Shown in pieces: positions 31,507-40,204 of a DNA stretch of 64,000 nucleotides. The notes under the pieces were generated by a model. That model was not told where the DNA came from and made no database searches. It was given only the letters and a program-made list of their open reading frames with translations. Position 1 is the first letter of the stretch; every line of letters begins with the position of its first letter. Source of the DNA: Umezawaea sp036375055 (GTDB taxonomy: Bacteria; Actinomycetota; Actinomycetes; Mycobacteriales; Pseudonocardiaceae); NCBI RefSeq assembly GCF_036375055.1, contig NZ_DASUSQ010000011.1, forward strand, positions 1 through 64,000, given 5' to 3'. Position numbers and translations under genes: made by a program.

Positions 31507-32429
31507 GCGGCGTCCTCCCACGGTTCGAGCACGACCCGGCCGACCAGCTCGCGCACCACGTCGCCGCTGCCGGACCCCAGACCGTGCCGGGTCACGTTCA
31601 CCGCGCCCGCCGCCGCCCCGAGCTTGATCGCGTCCTCCACGGACAGCCCGTTCGCCAGGCCCGCGGCGAGCCCCGCGGTCATCGAGTCACCACCGCCACG
31701 GGTGTCCACCGGGCTCAGCGCGGGCGACTCCACGAGGTAGAACCGGTCGTCGACCAGCGCCAGGGTGGCCTCGGCGGCGCGCGACACCACGACCACGCGG
31801 GGGCCGAACGCCGCCACCTCGCGGCACCCCGCCACCAGGTCGGGGAGCGAGTCGGACTCGGCCATCCCGTCGGACACCAGCTCCTCGTGGCTCACCTTCA
31901 CCACCTCCGGGCCGCCCGCGAGCGCCGCGGCCAGCCGATCCCCGGACAGGTCGACCACGACGCGGCAGCCGTGCGCGCCCAGGTCCTTGGCCAGCCGCTC
32001 GTAGACGGAGCTGGGCACCGGCTCGTCCTCCTCGGCGGGCCCGCTGAGCACCGCCACCCCCGCGCCGAGCGCCTCGACCAGGGTCATCTCGTACAGGTCG
32101 TCCAGCTCGTGCCGCGTCAGCACGTCCGCGGGCATCCGGATCACCTGGTCGCGGTCGCCGTCGCGCCGGTCGTGCACGTACGCGCCGTTGCGGGCCGCGA
32201 CCTCGCGCACCCGCAGCTCCACCCCGATCAGGTGCCGCAGCACCTGGCCGGTCTCACCGCCCAGCGCCGAGCACAGCACGACCTCGGCACCCAGCGACTC
32301 GATCATCCGCGACTGCCACACCCCCTGCCCGCCCGCGTGGACGTGGACGTCGGGCGTCCCGTCCAGGTCCTCCACCGTCACCGTCAGCAGTGGAGACGGT
32401 GCGAACACCGCCACTCGTCCCTTGGTCAT
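31503..32429 (-). CDS. PfkB-family sugar kinase
   Basis: A 308-residue ribokinase-fold kinase. The first signature is HAGGQGVWQSRMIESLGAE; the second, DTRGGGDSMTAGLAAGLANG, has Gly-Gly-Gly-Asp instead of the usual Gly-Ala-Gly-Asp but keeps the catalytic Asp. Closest in form to 1-phosphofructokinase/tagatose-6-phosphate kinases; substrate uncertain, since no PTS gene is adjacent. ATG 32429 is preferred over TTG 32438 because the promoter -10 box (32439-32444) leaves almost no leader. Operon with surE, an unusual kinase-phosphatase pair. Confidence 0.85.
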   Translation of the reverse strand: MTKGRVAVFAPSPLLTVTVEDLDGTPDVHVHAGGQGVWQSRMIESLGAEVVLCSALGGETGQVLRHLIGVELRVREVAARNGAYVHDRRDGDRDQVIRMPADVLTRHELDDLYEMTLVEALGAGVAVLSGPAEEDEPVPSSVYERLAKDLGAHGCRVVVDLSGDRLAAALAGGPEVVKVSHEELVSDGMAESDSLPDLVAGCREVAAFGPRVVVVSRAAEATLALVDDRFYLVESPALSPVDTRGGGDSMTAGLAAGLANGLSVEDAIKLGAAAGAVNVTRHGLGSGSGDVVRELVGRVVLEPWEDAA

Positions 32430-32438
32430 GTCGACCAA

Positions 32439-32464
32439 TTACCCGCTTTGTCCGCTTTTCACGC
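32439..32464 (-). promoter_or_regulatory. SigB-like promoter of pfkB-surE (GCGT-N16-GGGTAA)
   Basis: Minus-strand GCGT, 16 bases, GGGTAA ending ten bases before ATG 32429, giving a leaderless or nearly leaderless mRNA. Confidence 0.5.
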
Positions 32465-32473
32465 CAAGATCGT

Positions 32474-32902
32474 CTAGGCGTCCACGACGTGGTGGCGCTC
32501 GATGTAGCTCTTGAACCCCTTGAGGTAGCTCTGGAGCCGCGCCCCGACGACCCCGACCGTCGTACCCAGCACCTCCAGCGCGCCGTCCGGCTCGAAGTCC
32601 AGGCGCAGGTCGACGCACGACCGGCGTTCGCCGAGCGCGGTGAACGTCAGCGAGCCGGTGTGGTGCGCCCCCGCCGTGGCGCGCCAGGCGATCCGCTCGT
32701 CCGGCACCCGTTCGACGATCTCCACGTCGAACTCGCGCTGGAACCCGCCGAAACCGGTCATCCAGTGCGTGTGGTCTGCGTCCAGCTCCGTCACGTGCTC
32801 CACGCCGGACATGAACCGCGAGTACGACTCCGGCTTGTTCCACTGGCCGTACGCCACGGACACCGGCACGTCGACCTCGATCGTCTTCTCGTAGATCGGC
32901 AC
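32474..32902 (-). CDS. SRPBCC/START-like small protein
   Basis: A 142-residue helix-grip protein of the polyketide-cyclase/dehydrase type found singly in actinobacteria. PIYEKTIEVDVPVSVAYGQW, then PESYSRFMSGVEHVTELD and a long C-terminal helix LQSYLKGFKSYIERH, fit the fold, which forms a hydrophobic pocket. Ligand unknown; often linked to envelope stress. GTG 32902 follows GGAGGAGG closely; the longer open frame would bury that site. Confidence 0.8.
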   Translation of the reverse strand: MPIYEKTIEVDVPVSVAYGQWNKPESYSRFMSGVEHVTELDADHTHWMTGFGGFQREFDVEIVERVPDERIAWRATAGAHHTGSLTFTALGERRSCVDLRLDFEPDGALEVLGTTVGVVGARLQSYLKGFKSYIERHHVVDA

Positions 32903-33286
32903 CGCGACCTCCTCCACCTCGTTGAGCCGTTCGGACCAACGTCCCACGCGGCACGCGGTCGTGCTGGACGAGCGCCTCGGCGGAGGTGGCTGATCATGAA
33001 CGCTCGACGGTTCGCGCGGCGGCGGTTACGCTGAGTCCACACGGGTAATCCCCCTGTGCGTCAAACAGCCGGCGCGCACTCCACCGGGCGTACGTGGTGG
33101 CGATGTGTGCCGAGCAGGAACACCTCGCGCCGTCGTGCGCCGTGCGATCGCCCCTCCTCCCCCGTTCCGGACCCGGCCCAGCCTGGTCGGTGACGGCGGT
33201 CGGGCACGGGGCGTCGCAGGCTGTCCGAGGAGCAGAACAGATGACTGACGCGTACACGTCCCCAGCCTTCGCAGAGGGCCGCTGAG
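32903..33286. other. Intergenic region with SigB-like promoter and long leader
   Basis: 384 bp between the SRPBCC gene and the glycosyltransferase. A GGTT-N15-GGGTAA promoter starts at 33024. The 230-bp leader contains an ATG-initiated frame 33104-33285 (about 60 residues) ending just before the glycosyltransferase start; codon bias is poor, so I do not call it a gene. Confidence 0.45.
33024..33048 (+). promoter_or_regulatory. SigB-like promoter (GGTT-N15-GGGTAA)
   Basis: GGTT 33024-33027, 15-base spacer, GGGTAA 33043-33048, directed toward the glycosyltransferase gene. Confidence 0.5.
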
Positions 33287-34465
33287 ATGCGGGTGGCCAT
33301 GGTGGCGACGGCATGGGAAGCGGAGTCCGACGACCGGAACCGGCACATCGCGGAGCTGTCCGGCGCGCTGAGCGGGCAGGGCCACGACGTGACCCTCTAC
33401 CGGCGGCGGACGTCCCCGTCCGGCCAGGGGACGACGGAGGTGGACGGGTACCGGGTCGTGCGGGTTCCCGCGGGCCCGCACGCACCGCTGTCGAAGGCCG
33501 ACCTGCTGGGGCACCTCGACGAGTTCGGGGCGTTCCTCGAAGACGAGTGGAGGGACCGGCGACCGGACGTCGTGCACCTGCACTCCTGGACGTCCGGGCT
33601 CGCCGTCGCCGACGGCCGCGGCGTTCCGCTCGTGCAGTCCTTCCACGGCCTCGGCGTCGTGGAGCAGCGCTTCCGGAAGACGGCCGCGCCGGGGCGGGCC
33701 ACCATCGAGCGGCTGGTCGGCGCGGCCGCGTACCGGGTGCTCGCGGGCAGCGCCGAGGAGGTGTTCGACCTCATCCGGATGGGGGTGCACCGGTCACGGG
33801 TGTCGCTCGTGCCCCGCGGCGTCGACACCCGGCTGTTCCAGCCCGACGGCCCGGCCATGCGCGGCGGTGCCCGGCACCGCCTGCTGGCGCTGGGCGACGT
33901 GGCGCCGCACAGCGGGTTCGAGACCGCGATCAGCGTCCTCCCCCGGCTCCCCGGCGCCGAACTGGTGATCGCGGGCCCGATCCGGCACACCGATCCCCGG
34001 CGCGACCCGGAGGTGGAGCGGTTGGTGCTGCACGCCCGCGGGCTCGGGGTCGCCGACCGGGTCACGTTCACCGGTCGGGTCGACCACGTGAGGAAGCCCG
34101 CCCTGCTGCGGTCGGCCGACGTGGTGGTGTGCCCGTCCTGGTACGAACCGTCCGGCTCGGCGGCGCTGGAGGCCATGGCCTGCGGCGTCCCGGTCGTCGC
34201 GTCGGCCGTGGGTGCCTTCAAGGACGTCGTCGTCGACGACGTGACGGGGGTGCTGGTGCCGCCGAGGGACCCGCGCGCACTCCTGGTCGTGCTCCGCGGC
34301 CTGCTGGCCGACGGCACGCGGCGCGAGATGTACTCGATCGCGGGCGCGGACCGGGTGCACGCCCGCTACGACTGGGACCGCGTCGCGGCTGAGGTGGTGG
34401 ACGCCTACGACAGGGCGCCCGCCGTCCGCTCCCCCGCGCGCGGGACCTCGGCGAGGGGTCGGTAG
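33287..34465 (+). CDS. GT4-family glycosyltransferase
   Basis: A 392-residue GT-B fold enzyme. The C-terminal nucleotide-sugar site shows the GT4 signature SWYEPSGSAALEAMACGVPVV with E-x7-E spacing, and the N-terminus RVAMVATAWEAESDDRNRHI forms the acceptor domain. No membrane segment. Acceptor and sugar unknown; candidates include cell-wall glycolipids or compatible solutes. ATG 33287 follows a GAGGG site. The next operon (class A PBP) is divergent in context but may share an envelope function. Followed by a strong terminator. Confidence 0.85.
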   Translation: MRVAMVATAWEAESDDRNRHIAELSGALSGQGHDVTLYRRRTSPSGQGTTEVDGYRVVRVPAGPHAPLSKADLLGHLDEFGAFLEDEWRDRRPDVVHLHSWTSGLAVADGRGVPLVQSFHGLGVVEQRFRKTAAPGRATIERLVGAAAYRVLAGSAEEVFDLIRMGVHRSRVSLVPRGVDTRLFQPDGPAMRGGARHRLLALGDVAPHSGFETAISVLPRLPGAELVIAGPIRHTDPRRDPEVERLVLHARGLGVADRVTFTGRVDHVRKPALLRSADVVVCPSWYEPSGSAALEAMACGVPVVASAVGAFKDVVVDDVTGVLVPPRDPRALLVVLRGLLADGTRREMYSIAGADRVHARYDWDRVAAEVVDAYDRAPAVRSPARGTSARGR

Positions 34466-34469
34466 TCCG

Positions 34470-34504
34470 CCGTTCCGGGTCGCGGCCGACGCGGCCCGGA
34501 ACGG
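34470..34504. terminator. Bidirectional hairpin terminator
   Basis: CCGTTCCGGG (34470-34479) pairs with CCCGGAACGG (34495-34504), with a further CGCG/CGCG pairing inside the loop; lies between the convergent glycosyltransferase and small membrane-protein genes. Confidence 0.8.
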
Positions 34505-34514
34505 TTGCGCCCCT

Positions 34515-34889
34515 TCACCTCCGCGGTGCCGACCGGCCCGCGGGCACCAGCGCGATCAGGAGTCCCGAGACGGCCGTGCGGGCGTAGGCCAGCCCCTCCG
34601 GTGTCGGCAGGTCGAACACGAGCGGGGAGGCGAAGTCCAGGAGCAGCCGCCCGTAGACGAGCGCGAGGGCCACCCCGTACAGCCGGGCGTGGTGGTGCCG
34701 ACCGCACAGCGCGACACCCACCAGCCCGGTGCACACCTGCAACGCCTGCACCTCGGTGGGCAGGGGCAGCAGGTGGGCCGCGCCCGCCGCGACCTGCCAC
34801 AGCCCCGCGACCAGCGCGAGCAACTGGATCCTGCTGAACCTCCGCCGCAGCGGTGGGGCGCCCGCCTCGACGTGTCGTGGACCGGTCAT
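34515..34889 (-). CDS. Small integral membrane protein
   Basis: A 124-residue protein with about four membrane segments (IQLLALVAGLWQVAAGAAHL, TGLVGVALCG, GVALALVYGRLLLDF, TAVSGLLIALVPAG) and a His cluster, CGRHHHARLYG, between helices 2 and 3 that could bind metal. Basic tails at both ends place these in the cytoplasm. It resembles DUF4383 proteins in size and topology, but the family motifs are not clear, so I leave it unassigned. Encoded between a glycosyltransferase and a class A PBP. Confidence 0.65.
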   Translation of the reverse strand: MTGPRHVEAGAPPLRRRFSRIQLLALVAGLWQVAAGAAHLLPLPTEVQALQVCTGLVGVALCGRHHHARLYGVALALVYGRLLLDFASPLVFDLPTPEGLAYARTAVSGLLIALVPAGRSAPRR

Positions 34890-34943
34890 GACAGATCAGT
34901 ACCCGCACCAGGTGACCGCAGTCCACGGATCGCGGCGGCGATC

Positions 34944-34972
34944 CGCCCGCCGACCTCGGTGGTCGGCGGGCG
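34944..34972. terminator. Hairpin in the gene-poor gap
   Basis: 12-bp arms CGCCCGCCGACC and complement, 5-base loop. It lies about 210 bp downstream of the PBP gene (minus strand) and may end that transcript. In the rest of 34890-35181 I see only membrane-protein-like fragments in two plus-strand frames. Confidence 0.55.
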
Positions 34973-35181
34973 GGTCACCCGGCTCCGGCCGTGGCGCGGC
35001 CCGGTGCTCCCCGTCTCCCCGTCGCCGTCGGGCTGGTGGTGGTCGCCGTGGTGAAGATCAGCGGCGCGGGTCGTGGAACCCACGACGACGAACGTGCCGG
35101 GGTTCCCGTTGGTCCTGCTCGGCGTCGTGCCGGCCGCCCGCCCCCGTCAGCGCGATGTGGGACGGACGACGTCGGCTGCCC

Positions 35182-37644
35182 TCATCCCGTCGGGGTGACC
35201 ACCGGTGCCTGCTCCTGCTGGACCTCCGGCGGCGGTGTCGACGACTCCGCCTGCGCGGGTGGTGAGCCGGTGGTCGCCGTGGTGCTCGGCTCGACCGGCT
35301 CGGCCGGGCGCGGGGGCGGCACGTAGCCCGAGCTGATCGACAGCGTCACGGTGGTGCCGGTGAGGGCGGTGCCGCGCGGTGACTGCGCGACGACGGTCCC
35401 CCTGGCCTGCGAGGAGTTCACCGTCTGCACGGCGAACCGGTACCCGGCCTTCTCCAGCGCGGCGCGGGCGTTGTCCGAGCCGCTGCCCACGACGTCGGGG
35501 ATCCGGATCTCCGGCCCTCCCTTGACGTAGCGCTCCTCGACGGGCGGCATCGGCTTGGGCGGCAGTTCGGCGTGCACCTTCACCATCGTCGAGAACCACG
35601 TCCGCGCGGGCACGGTGCCGCCGTAGATGTCGCCCTCCGCGCACAGCCGGGGCGTGCCCGTCACGCAGATGCCGCGCGGTTCCGGACCGTCGTTGAACGT
35701 CTGCACGGCACCCGCGTAGTCAGCGGTCGCGCCGACGAACGCGGCCGACTTGTAGTCCTCGGTGGTGCCCGTCTTGCCCAGCATCGGCTTGTCCCACCCG
35801 ACCTGCTGCGCGGCCACCGCGGACGTGCCGCTGCCCTGGTCGTCCTTGCTGAGCCCGACCGCGAGCGCGTTGGCGAGCGGCTCGGCCACGACCTGCTCGC
35901 ACGGGGCTCGGGTGACCTCGACCGGCTCGCCGTTGCGGTCGACCACCTCGCGGACCGGCGACGGCGGGCACCACGTGCCGCCGCTCATCAGCGTCGCCGC
36001 GACGTTCGCCAGCTCCAGCGTGCTGACGGGAGCGGGGCCGAGGGTGAACGACGCGTTGCCGTTCGCCTTGTAGAACTCGGCCTGCGACACGCGCAGGTCC
36101 TTCTGCTCGGCGGTGGGGTTGGGCTCGTACCCGGCGATCGTGGTGGCCATGGTCCGCCGCATCCCCAGCCGCGACGCCATGTCGACGACGTTGTCCAGGC
36201 CGACCTGCTCCTCCAGGATCACGAAGCCGGTGTTCGGCGACGTGGCGAGCGCGGTCTGCAACGTCATCTGCTGCGGGTAGCGGTCGGTGTTGTTCTCCAG
36301 GCAGTACCAGCGGGTGTTCGGCTCCCCCGTGGCCGGGCACCCGGCGGCCCCGCCCTTGAAGACCGCGGAGACGTGACGGCTGGGCGTGGAGATCGTGTTC
36401 TCGATGCCCAGGCCCTTCTCCATCGCCGCGGCGGCGGTGAAGATCTTGTAGACGGACCCGGCGCCGAACTTGTTCTCCACGCCGCTGGGCAGGTCGAACT
36501 GGGTCTGGTTCGCGTCGACCTTCAGGCCGTAGTCGCGGTTCGCCACGAGCGCCACGACCTCGTGGTTGTCCTTGCCCGGCCGGACGACCGCCATGGTGTT
36601 GGCGATGCCGGGGGTGTCCTTGGCGACCTGCTCCTCGGCGGCCAGCTTGGCGTGCTGGGTGATCGTGCGGTCGAGCGGCGTCCTGATCGTGTAGCCGCCG
36701 GTCTTCAGCTGCTCCAGGCTGAACCCCGACTCGGTCAGGTAGTTCACCACGTACGAGCAGTAGAACCCGTACTCGGGACCCGCGCCGACGCACCCGCTGG
36801 GCAGGGTCCGCACGGGCTGCCGCAGGACGATCGGCTCCCGCTGGTAGGCGTCGGCCTCGGCGCGCGCGAGCTTGCCGTTGTCCACCATCATGTCGATCAC
36901 GTCGTTGCGGCGCTTGAACGCCTTCTCCGGGTAGGCCTCGGGGTCGAGGGCGGACGGGCTGTTCACCATCCCCGCCAGGACGGCGGCCTGCGGCACGGTC
37001 AGCTTGTCCGGCGTCGTGTCGAAGTAGGCCTGCGACGCGGCTGCGACGCCGAAGATGGTCGAGCCGAACGGCACCACGTTGAGGTAGCGCGCCAGGATCT
37101 CGTCCTTGTCCAGCTCGTTCTCCAGCTGGATCGCGATGCGGGCCTCGCGCGCCTTGCGGGCGATGGTCTGCTCCTGGGCCTTCTGCTGCTCGGCCTTGTT
37201 GTTCCGCGCGACCACGTGCACGAGGTAGTTCTTCACGTACTGCTGGGTGAGCGTGGACGCCCCCTGCGACACGGTGCCGCTGGCCTGGTTGGTCGCGGCG
37301 GCGCGCAGCGTGCCCAGCCAGTCCACGCCGTGGTGCTCGTAGAAGCGGCGGTCCTCCACGGACGTCAGCGCGTCCTTCATGGCCGACGAGATCATGGCCG
37401 CGGGTGTCAGCACGCGGTACTGGTCGTAGAGGTACGCGATGGGCTCACCGCCGCTGTCGGTGATCGTGGTCATCAGCGGCGGGTCCGTCTCCACCAGCAC
37501 CGTCGAGATGCTGTCCACCTGGTCGCTCATGCGGTTGGACACGACCCCGACGGCCCCGACCGCCGGGAACATGATCCCCGCCAGCACGAAACCACCGAGC
37601 AGGGACAGCACACCCAGCTTCGCCAAGCACTCCCAGATCCTCAC
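35182..37644 (-). CDS. Class A penicillin-binding protein with C-terminal PASTA domain
   Basis: An 820-residue bifunctional peptidoglycan synthase. One N-terminal membrane anchor (LGVLSLLGGFVLAGIMFPAV) is followed by a GT51 glycosyltransferase with catalytic Glu97 in SVEDRRFYEHHGVDW and QGASTLTQQYVKN, then a transpeptidase with Ser397-x-x-Lys400 (GAGSVYKIF), SxN in TSPNTGFV and Lys624-Thr-Gly-Thr (GKTGTTEDYK). One PASTA domain (about 715-785) probably senses muropeptides, and a Pro/Thr/Gln-rich tail ends the protein. It polymerises and cross-links cell-wall peptidoglycan outside the membrane. Start GTG 37644 has no strong ribosome site. Confidence 0.93.
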   Translation of the reverse strand: MRIWECLAKLGVLSLLGGFVLAGIMFPAVGAVGVVSNRMSDQVDSISTVLVETDPPLMTTITDSGGEPIAYLYDQYRVLTPAAMISSAMKDALTSVEDRRFYEHHGVDWLGTLRAAATNQASGTVSQGASTLTQQYVKNYLVHVVARNNKAEQQKAQEQTIARKAREARIAIQLENELDKDEILARYLNVVPFGSTIFGVAAASQAYFDTTPDKLTVPQAAVLAGMVNSPSALDPEAYPEKAFKRRNDVIDMMVDNGKLARAEADAYQREPIVLRQPVRTLPSGCVGAGPEYGFYCSYVVNYLTESGFSLEQLKTGGYTIRTPLDRTITQHAKLAAEEQVAKDTPGIANTMAVVRPGKDNHEVVALVANRDYGLKVDANQTQFDLPSGVENKFGAGSVYKIFTAAAAMEKGLGIENTISTPSRHVSAVFKGGAAGCPATGEPNTRWYCLENNTDRYPQQMTLQTALATSPNTGFVILEEQVGLDNVVDMASRLGMRRTMATTIAGYEPNPTAEQKDLRVSQAEFYKANGNASFTLGPAPVSTLELANVAATLMSGGTWCPPSPVREVVDRNGEPVEVTRAPCEQVVAEPLANALAVGLSKDDQGSGTSAVAAQQVGWDKPMLGKTGTTEDYKSAAFVGATADYAGAVQTFNDGPEPRGICVTGTPRLCAEGDIYGGTVPARTWFSTMVKVHAELPPKPMPPVEERYVKGGPEIRIPDVVGSGSDNARAALEKAGYRFAVQTVNSSQARGTVVAQSPRGTALTGTTVTLSISSGYVPPPRPAEPVEPSTTATTGSPPAQAESSTPPPEVQQEQAPVVTPTG

Positions 37645-37971
37645 CTGTCCACGGTAGACCCGAACGGCGGCGGAAGTGCCCGTACGGCAACGGGTTCATC
37701 ACTTGGGCGGACGAACGCCGCGAGGATGTTTGGACCCGTGGGCTCACCCCGAACGGGGACGATCACCCGGCAGGCGAGCGGCAGCGGCGGTCGCGGTCAC
37801 GGCGTGCTCCCACGACCGCCTCGCACGTCACCCGGCAGGGTCGACCGCACGACGGTGGGTTTCCCCGGCGTCGGGGCGGGGGTAGCCCCCACCGAACGCA
37901 CGCACCCCACCGGCTCCCTCCACAGTGGACCATGCCGCTGGGGCGAGCCGCCACCAGGAGAAGGAGGCCAC
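37645..37971. other. Divergent promoter region of PBP and lysozyme genes
   Basis: 327 bp with no coding frame. A GTTT at 37860 and GGGTA at 37881 resemble SigB boxes but with a 17-base gap. GGGGGTAGCCCCC (37879-37891) forms a small palindrome upstream of the lysozyme gene. Confidence 0.45.
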
Positions 37972-38802
37972 GTGTCGATCCGATCCGGCGCACCGAGGCC
38001 GACGTCCCGCGTCAGCGTCGTCGCCATCACCGCGGTACTGCTCACCACGACCGCTCCCGCCCGCGCGGAGACCGTCCTGCCCGCCGGGTCGGCCGACCAC
38101 TACGCGGGGTCGCAGATCGCCCGGCACGAAGGTCCTGGCGACACGTCGATGTCCGTGACGCCGTCCTCGCAGGACGTGGTGGAGGGCATCGACGTCAGCA
38201 GCCACCAGGGCGACGTCGACTGGCCGCTGCACTGGGAGGAGGGCAAGCGGTTCTCCTACGTCAAGGCGTCCGAGGGCACCGGCTACCTCAACCCCTCCTT
38301 CGCGCAGCAGTACAACGGCTCGTACGACGTGGGCATGATCCGGGGCGCCTACCACTTCGCCCTGCCCGACCGGTCCGACGGCGCCACGCAGGCCGACTAC
38401 TTCGTGGACAACGGCGGCGGGTGGTCGGCGGACGGGCGCACGCTGCCCGGCGCGCTCGACGTCGAGTACAACCCCTACGGCAGCACCTGCTACGAGCTGT
38501 CCGCGGAGGAGATGGTGGAGTGGATCACGAGCTTCAGCGACACCTACCTCGCCCGGACGGGCCGCAGGCCGGTCATCTACACGTCGACGAACTGGTGGAA
38601 CCAGTGCACCGGGCGGCTCGGCGACCTGAGCGGCACCAACCCGATGTGGGTGGCCAAGTACTCCGAGGAGGTCGGCGCGCTGCCGCACCCGTGGGAGGTG
38701 CACACGATCTGGCAGTACAGCTCGACCCCGCTGGACCAGAACACCTTCAACGGCTCCTACGACCGGCTGGTCTCGTTGAGCACCGGGGCCCCGTCCGTCT
38801 GA
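37972..38802 (+). CDS. Secreted GH25 lysozyme (muramidase)
   Basis: A 276-residue protein with a signal peptide (residues 1-33, hydrophobic VVAITAVLLTTTAPARA) and a GH25 Chalaropsis-type muramidase domain: Asp74 in EGIDVSSHQGDVDW and Asp163/Glu165 in GALDVEYNPYG are the expected catalytic acids. IYTSTNWWNQCTG with a second Cys upstream likely forms a disulphide. It cleaves the MurNAc-GlcNAc bond, including O-acetylated wall. GTG 37972 follows AAGGAGG. No wall-binding domain follows. It ends 46 bp inside the convergent DivIVA-like gene. Confidence 0.9.
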   Translation: MSIRSGAPRPTSRVSVVAITAVLLTTTAPARAETVLPAGSADHYAGSQIARHEGPGDTSMSVTPSSQDVVEGIDVSSHQGDVDWPLHWEEGKRFSYVKASEGTGYLNPSFAQQYNGSYDVGMIRGAYHFALPDRSDGATQADYFVDNGGGWSADGRTLPGALDVEYNPYGSTCYELSAEEMVEWITSFSDTYLARTGRRPVIYTSTNWWNQCTGRLGDLSGTNPMWVAKYSEEVGALPHPWEVHTIWQYSSTPLDQNTFNGSYDRLVSLSTGAPSV

Positions 38803-39188
38803 TGTGGATGGACCCGGTCGGCGCGCAGGGCGTGGCGGGGCGCGGTGGTCCCGGACCGGCGGGGCGCCGGCACGTCGGCCGGGGCCTCGTGCTTCGGCGA
38901 CCGCGACGCGCCCTCCCGGTGCGCGGTCTCGACGACGACCGCGATCAGCCTCGCGAGGCGGAGCAGCCCTCCGGTGTGCGCGAGCCGGGTCCGGACGGCC
39001 TCGGCGCGGAGCGCGACGAGCTGCCGGGTCGCGTCCTCCGCCGCGGCCAGCGCCGCGTCGCGGTCGGAGCGCGCCAGGTCGACGTCCCGGTCGGCGGCGG
39101 CGAGCGCGGCGTCGACCTGGTCCCGGTCGTAGCCGCGCCACCTCGTGTCGAACTGCCGGTCACCCAGGTCCAGCATCTCGTCGAGCAT
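38757..39188 (-). CDS. Short DivIVA-like protein
   Basis: A 143-residue protein. After a short N-terminus, FDTRWRGYDRDQVDAALAAA gives the same membrane-contact motif as the 7660-8493 product, followed by about 60 residues of Ala/Arg/Asp coiled coil, then a Pro/Arg/His-rich disordered tail. ATG 39188 has GAGGAG five bases upstream. The last 46 bp overlap the end of the lysozyme gene on the other strand. A polarity or wall-growth role is inferred from the motif and from PBP and lysozyme neighbours. Confidence 0.72.
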   Translation of the reverse strand: MLDEMLDLGDRQFDTRWRGYDRDQVDAALAAADRDVDLARSDRDAALAAAEDATRQLVALRAEAVRTRLAHTGGLLRLARLIAVVVETAHREGASRSPKHEAPADVPAPRRSGTTAPRHALRADRVHPHQTDGAPVLNETSRS

Positions 39189-39356
39189 GGCGACTCCTCG
39201 GACGGTCGAAGCACTTCCCTGGGGGCACGGATACCCGAGGCCCCCTCGACCAGTCCGCACACCGTGGAATTCACCCGTTCTCGTGACACCACTCACCGCG
39301 AGTGACCCACGCCCCCGACTGACCGGATGACCGATCCGGTCAGTGTGGTCGACGGC

Positions 39357-40204
39357 ATGAGCGACAACGAGCGCGAGCGGGTCCTGGTCGTCGGGACGGG
39401 CATCAGCGGGATCGCCACGGCGGGGCGGCTGCACCGGGCCGGGCGGGGTGGACGTGACGCTGCGGGGCGCGGTGGCGCGCACCTCGACCACCGAGCGCTT
39501 CGAGCTGGTGGTGGGCGCGGACGGGCTGCGCTCGACGGTCCGGTCGCTGGCGTTCGGCCCGCACGAGCGGTACCCGGAACGCCTCGGCTTCATGGTCGCC
39601 GCGTTCGAGCACCCCGGCACACCCGCCGGGCTCGCACCCGGACAGGGCGGCCACGCTGCTGGAGCCCGACCGCTCGATGTGGGTGTTCGCCTTCGCCGAC
39701 CACGACCCGACCGTGCCGCTGAGCCGGCGCACCGACGACGTGGACGCCCAGGTCACCCGCCCGCCGAGACGGCGCGCCGCGTTCGGGCCGCGGGAGCCGG
39801 GCAGCGCGCTCGGCGCCGCGCTGGACGCGATGGAGAACAGCGACGCTGCCCGACGACCCCCGCTCGGCCGGGCTGCTCGACGCCCCGTGCCCCGACGCGG
39901 TGATGCGCCGGTTCCCGCCGATCTGGCGGGCGAACGACCTGGCCAGGACCGACTGGCCGTTCGTCGACCCGGCGTTCGCCCCGCGGCCCCTCGTCCCCCG
40001 GTTCCCGGTGGCCACCGCGGACCCCCACCCCCGATCGGGCGTCGACGATCCCGAACGGGTCCTCGCCCCGGCCGTCACCGCGCTGCTCGGACCCGGACGG
40101 GCGACCCTGGAGCAGGTCGGGGCGACCGCGGAGCAGTGCCCGCGAGCGCGCCACCGTGCTGGACCTCGTCGGCGGCCCGTCCGGTTCGGACTGGGGGCGG
40201 GCGG
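39357..40204 (+). pseudogene. Ruined FAD-dependent monooxygenase
   Basis: ATG 39357 opens an FAD fold (VLVVGTGISGIATAGRLHRA) that collapses after about 35 residues; the sequence then resumes in another frame deep in the enzyme (FELVVGADGLRSTVRSLAFG), shifts again (EPDRSMWVFAFADHDPTVPL), and again (DAVMRRFPPIWRANDLARTD; ERATVLDLVGGPSGS). Roughly 70 residues are missing after the first fragment and at least three frame changes follow, so no product is possible. The parent was a class A flavin monooxygenase; the last third may come from a different gene. End near 40204 is approximate. Confidence 0.75.

Noticed and set aside
33104..33285. Small frame just before the glycosyltransferase
   Set aside because: Codon bias is poor, no ribosome site is visible and composition is Ser/Pro/Ala-rich; it may at most be a leader peptide.
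34990..35200. Membrane-protein-like fragments in two plus-strand frames (VAVGLVVVAVVKISG; VPGFPLVLLGVVPA)
   Set aside because: Too short, in different frames and partly antisense to the PBP gene; possibly a remnant but not supportable.
37860..37885. SigB-like promoter before the lysozyme gene
   Set aside because: GTTT and GGGTA are present but 17 bases apart, outside the accepted spacing.
35572..37971. Long plus-strand open frame antisense to the PBP gene and continuous with the lysozyme frame
   Set aside because: Only the last part, from GTG 37972 with a strong ribosome site and signal peptide, is a gene; the rest is composition-driven shadow of the PBP.
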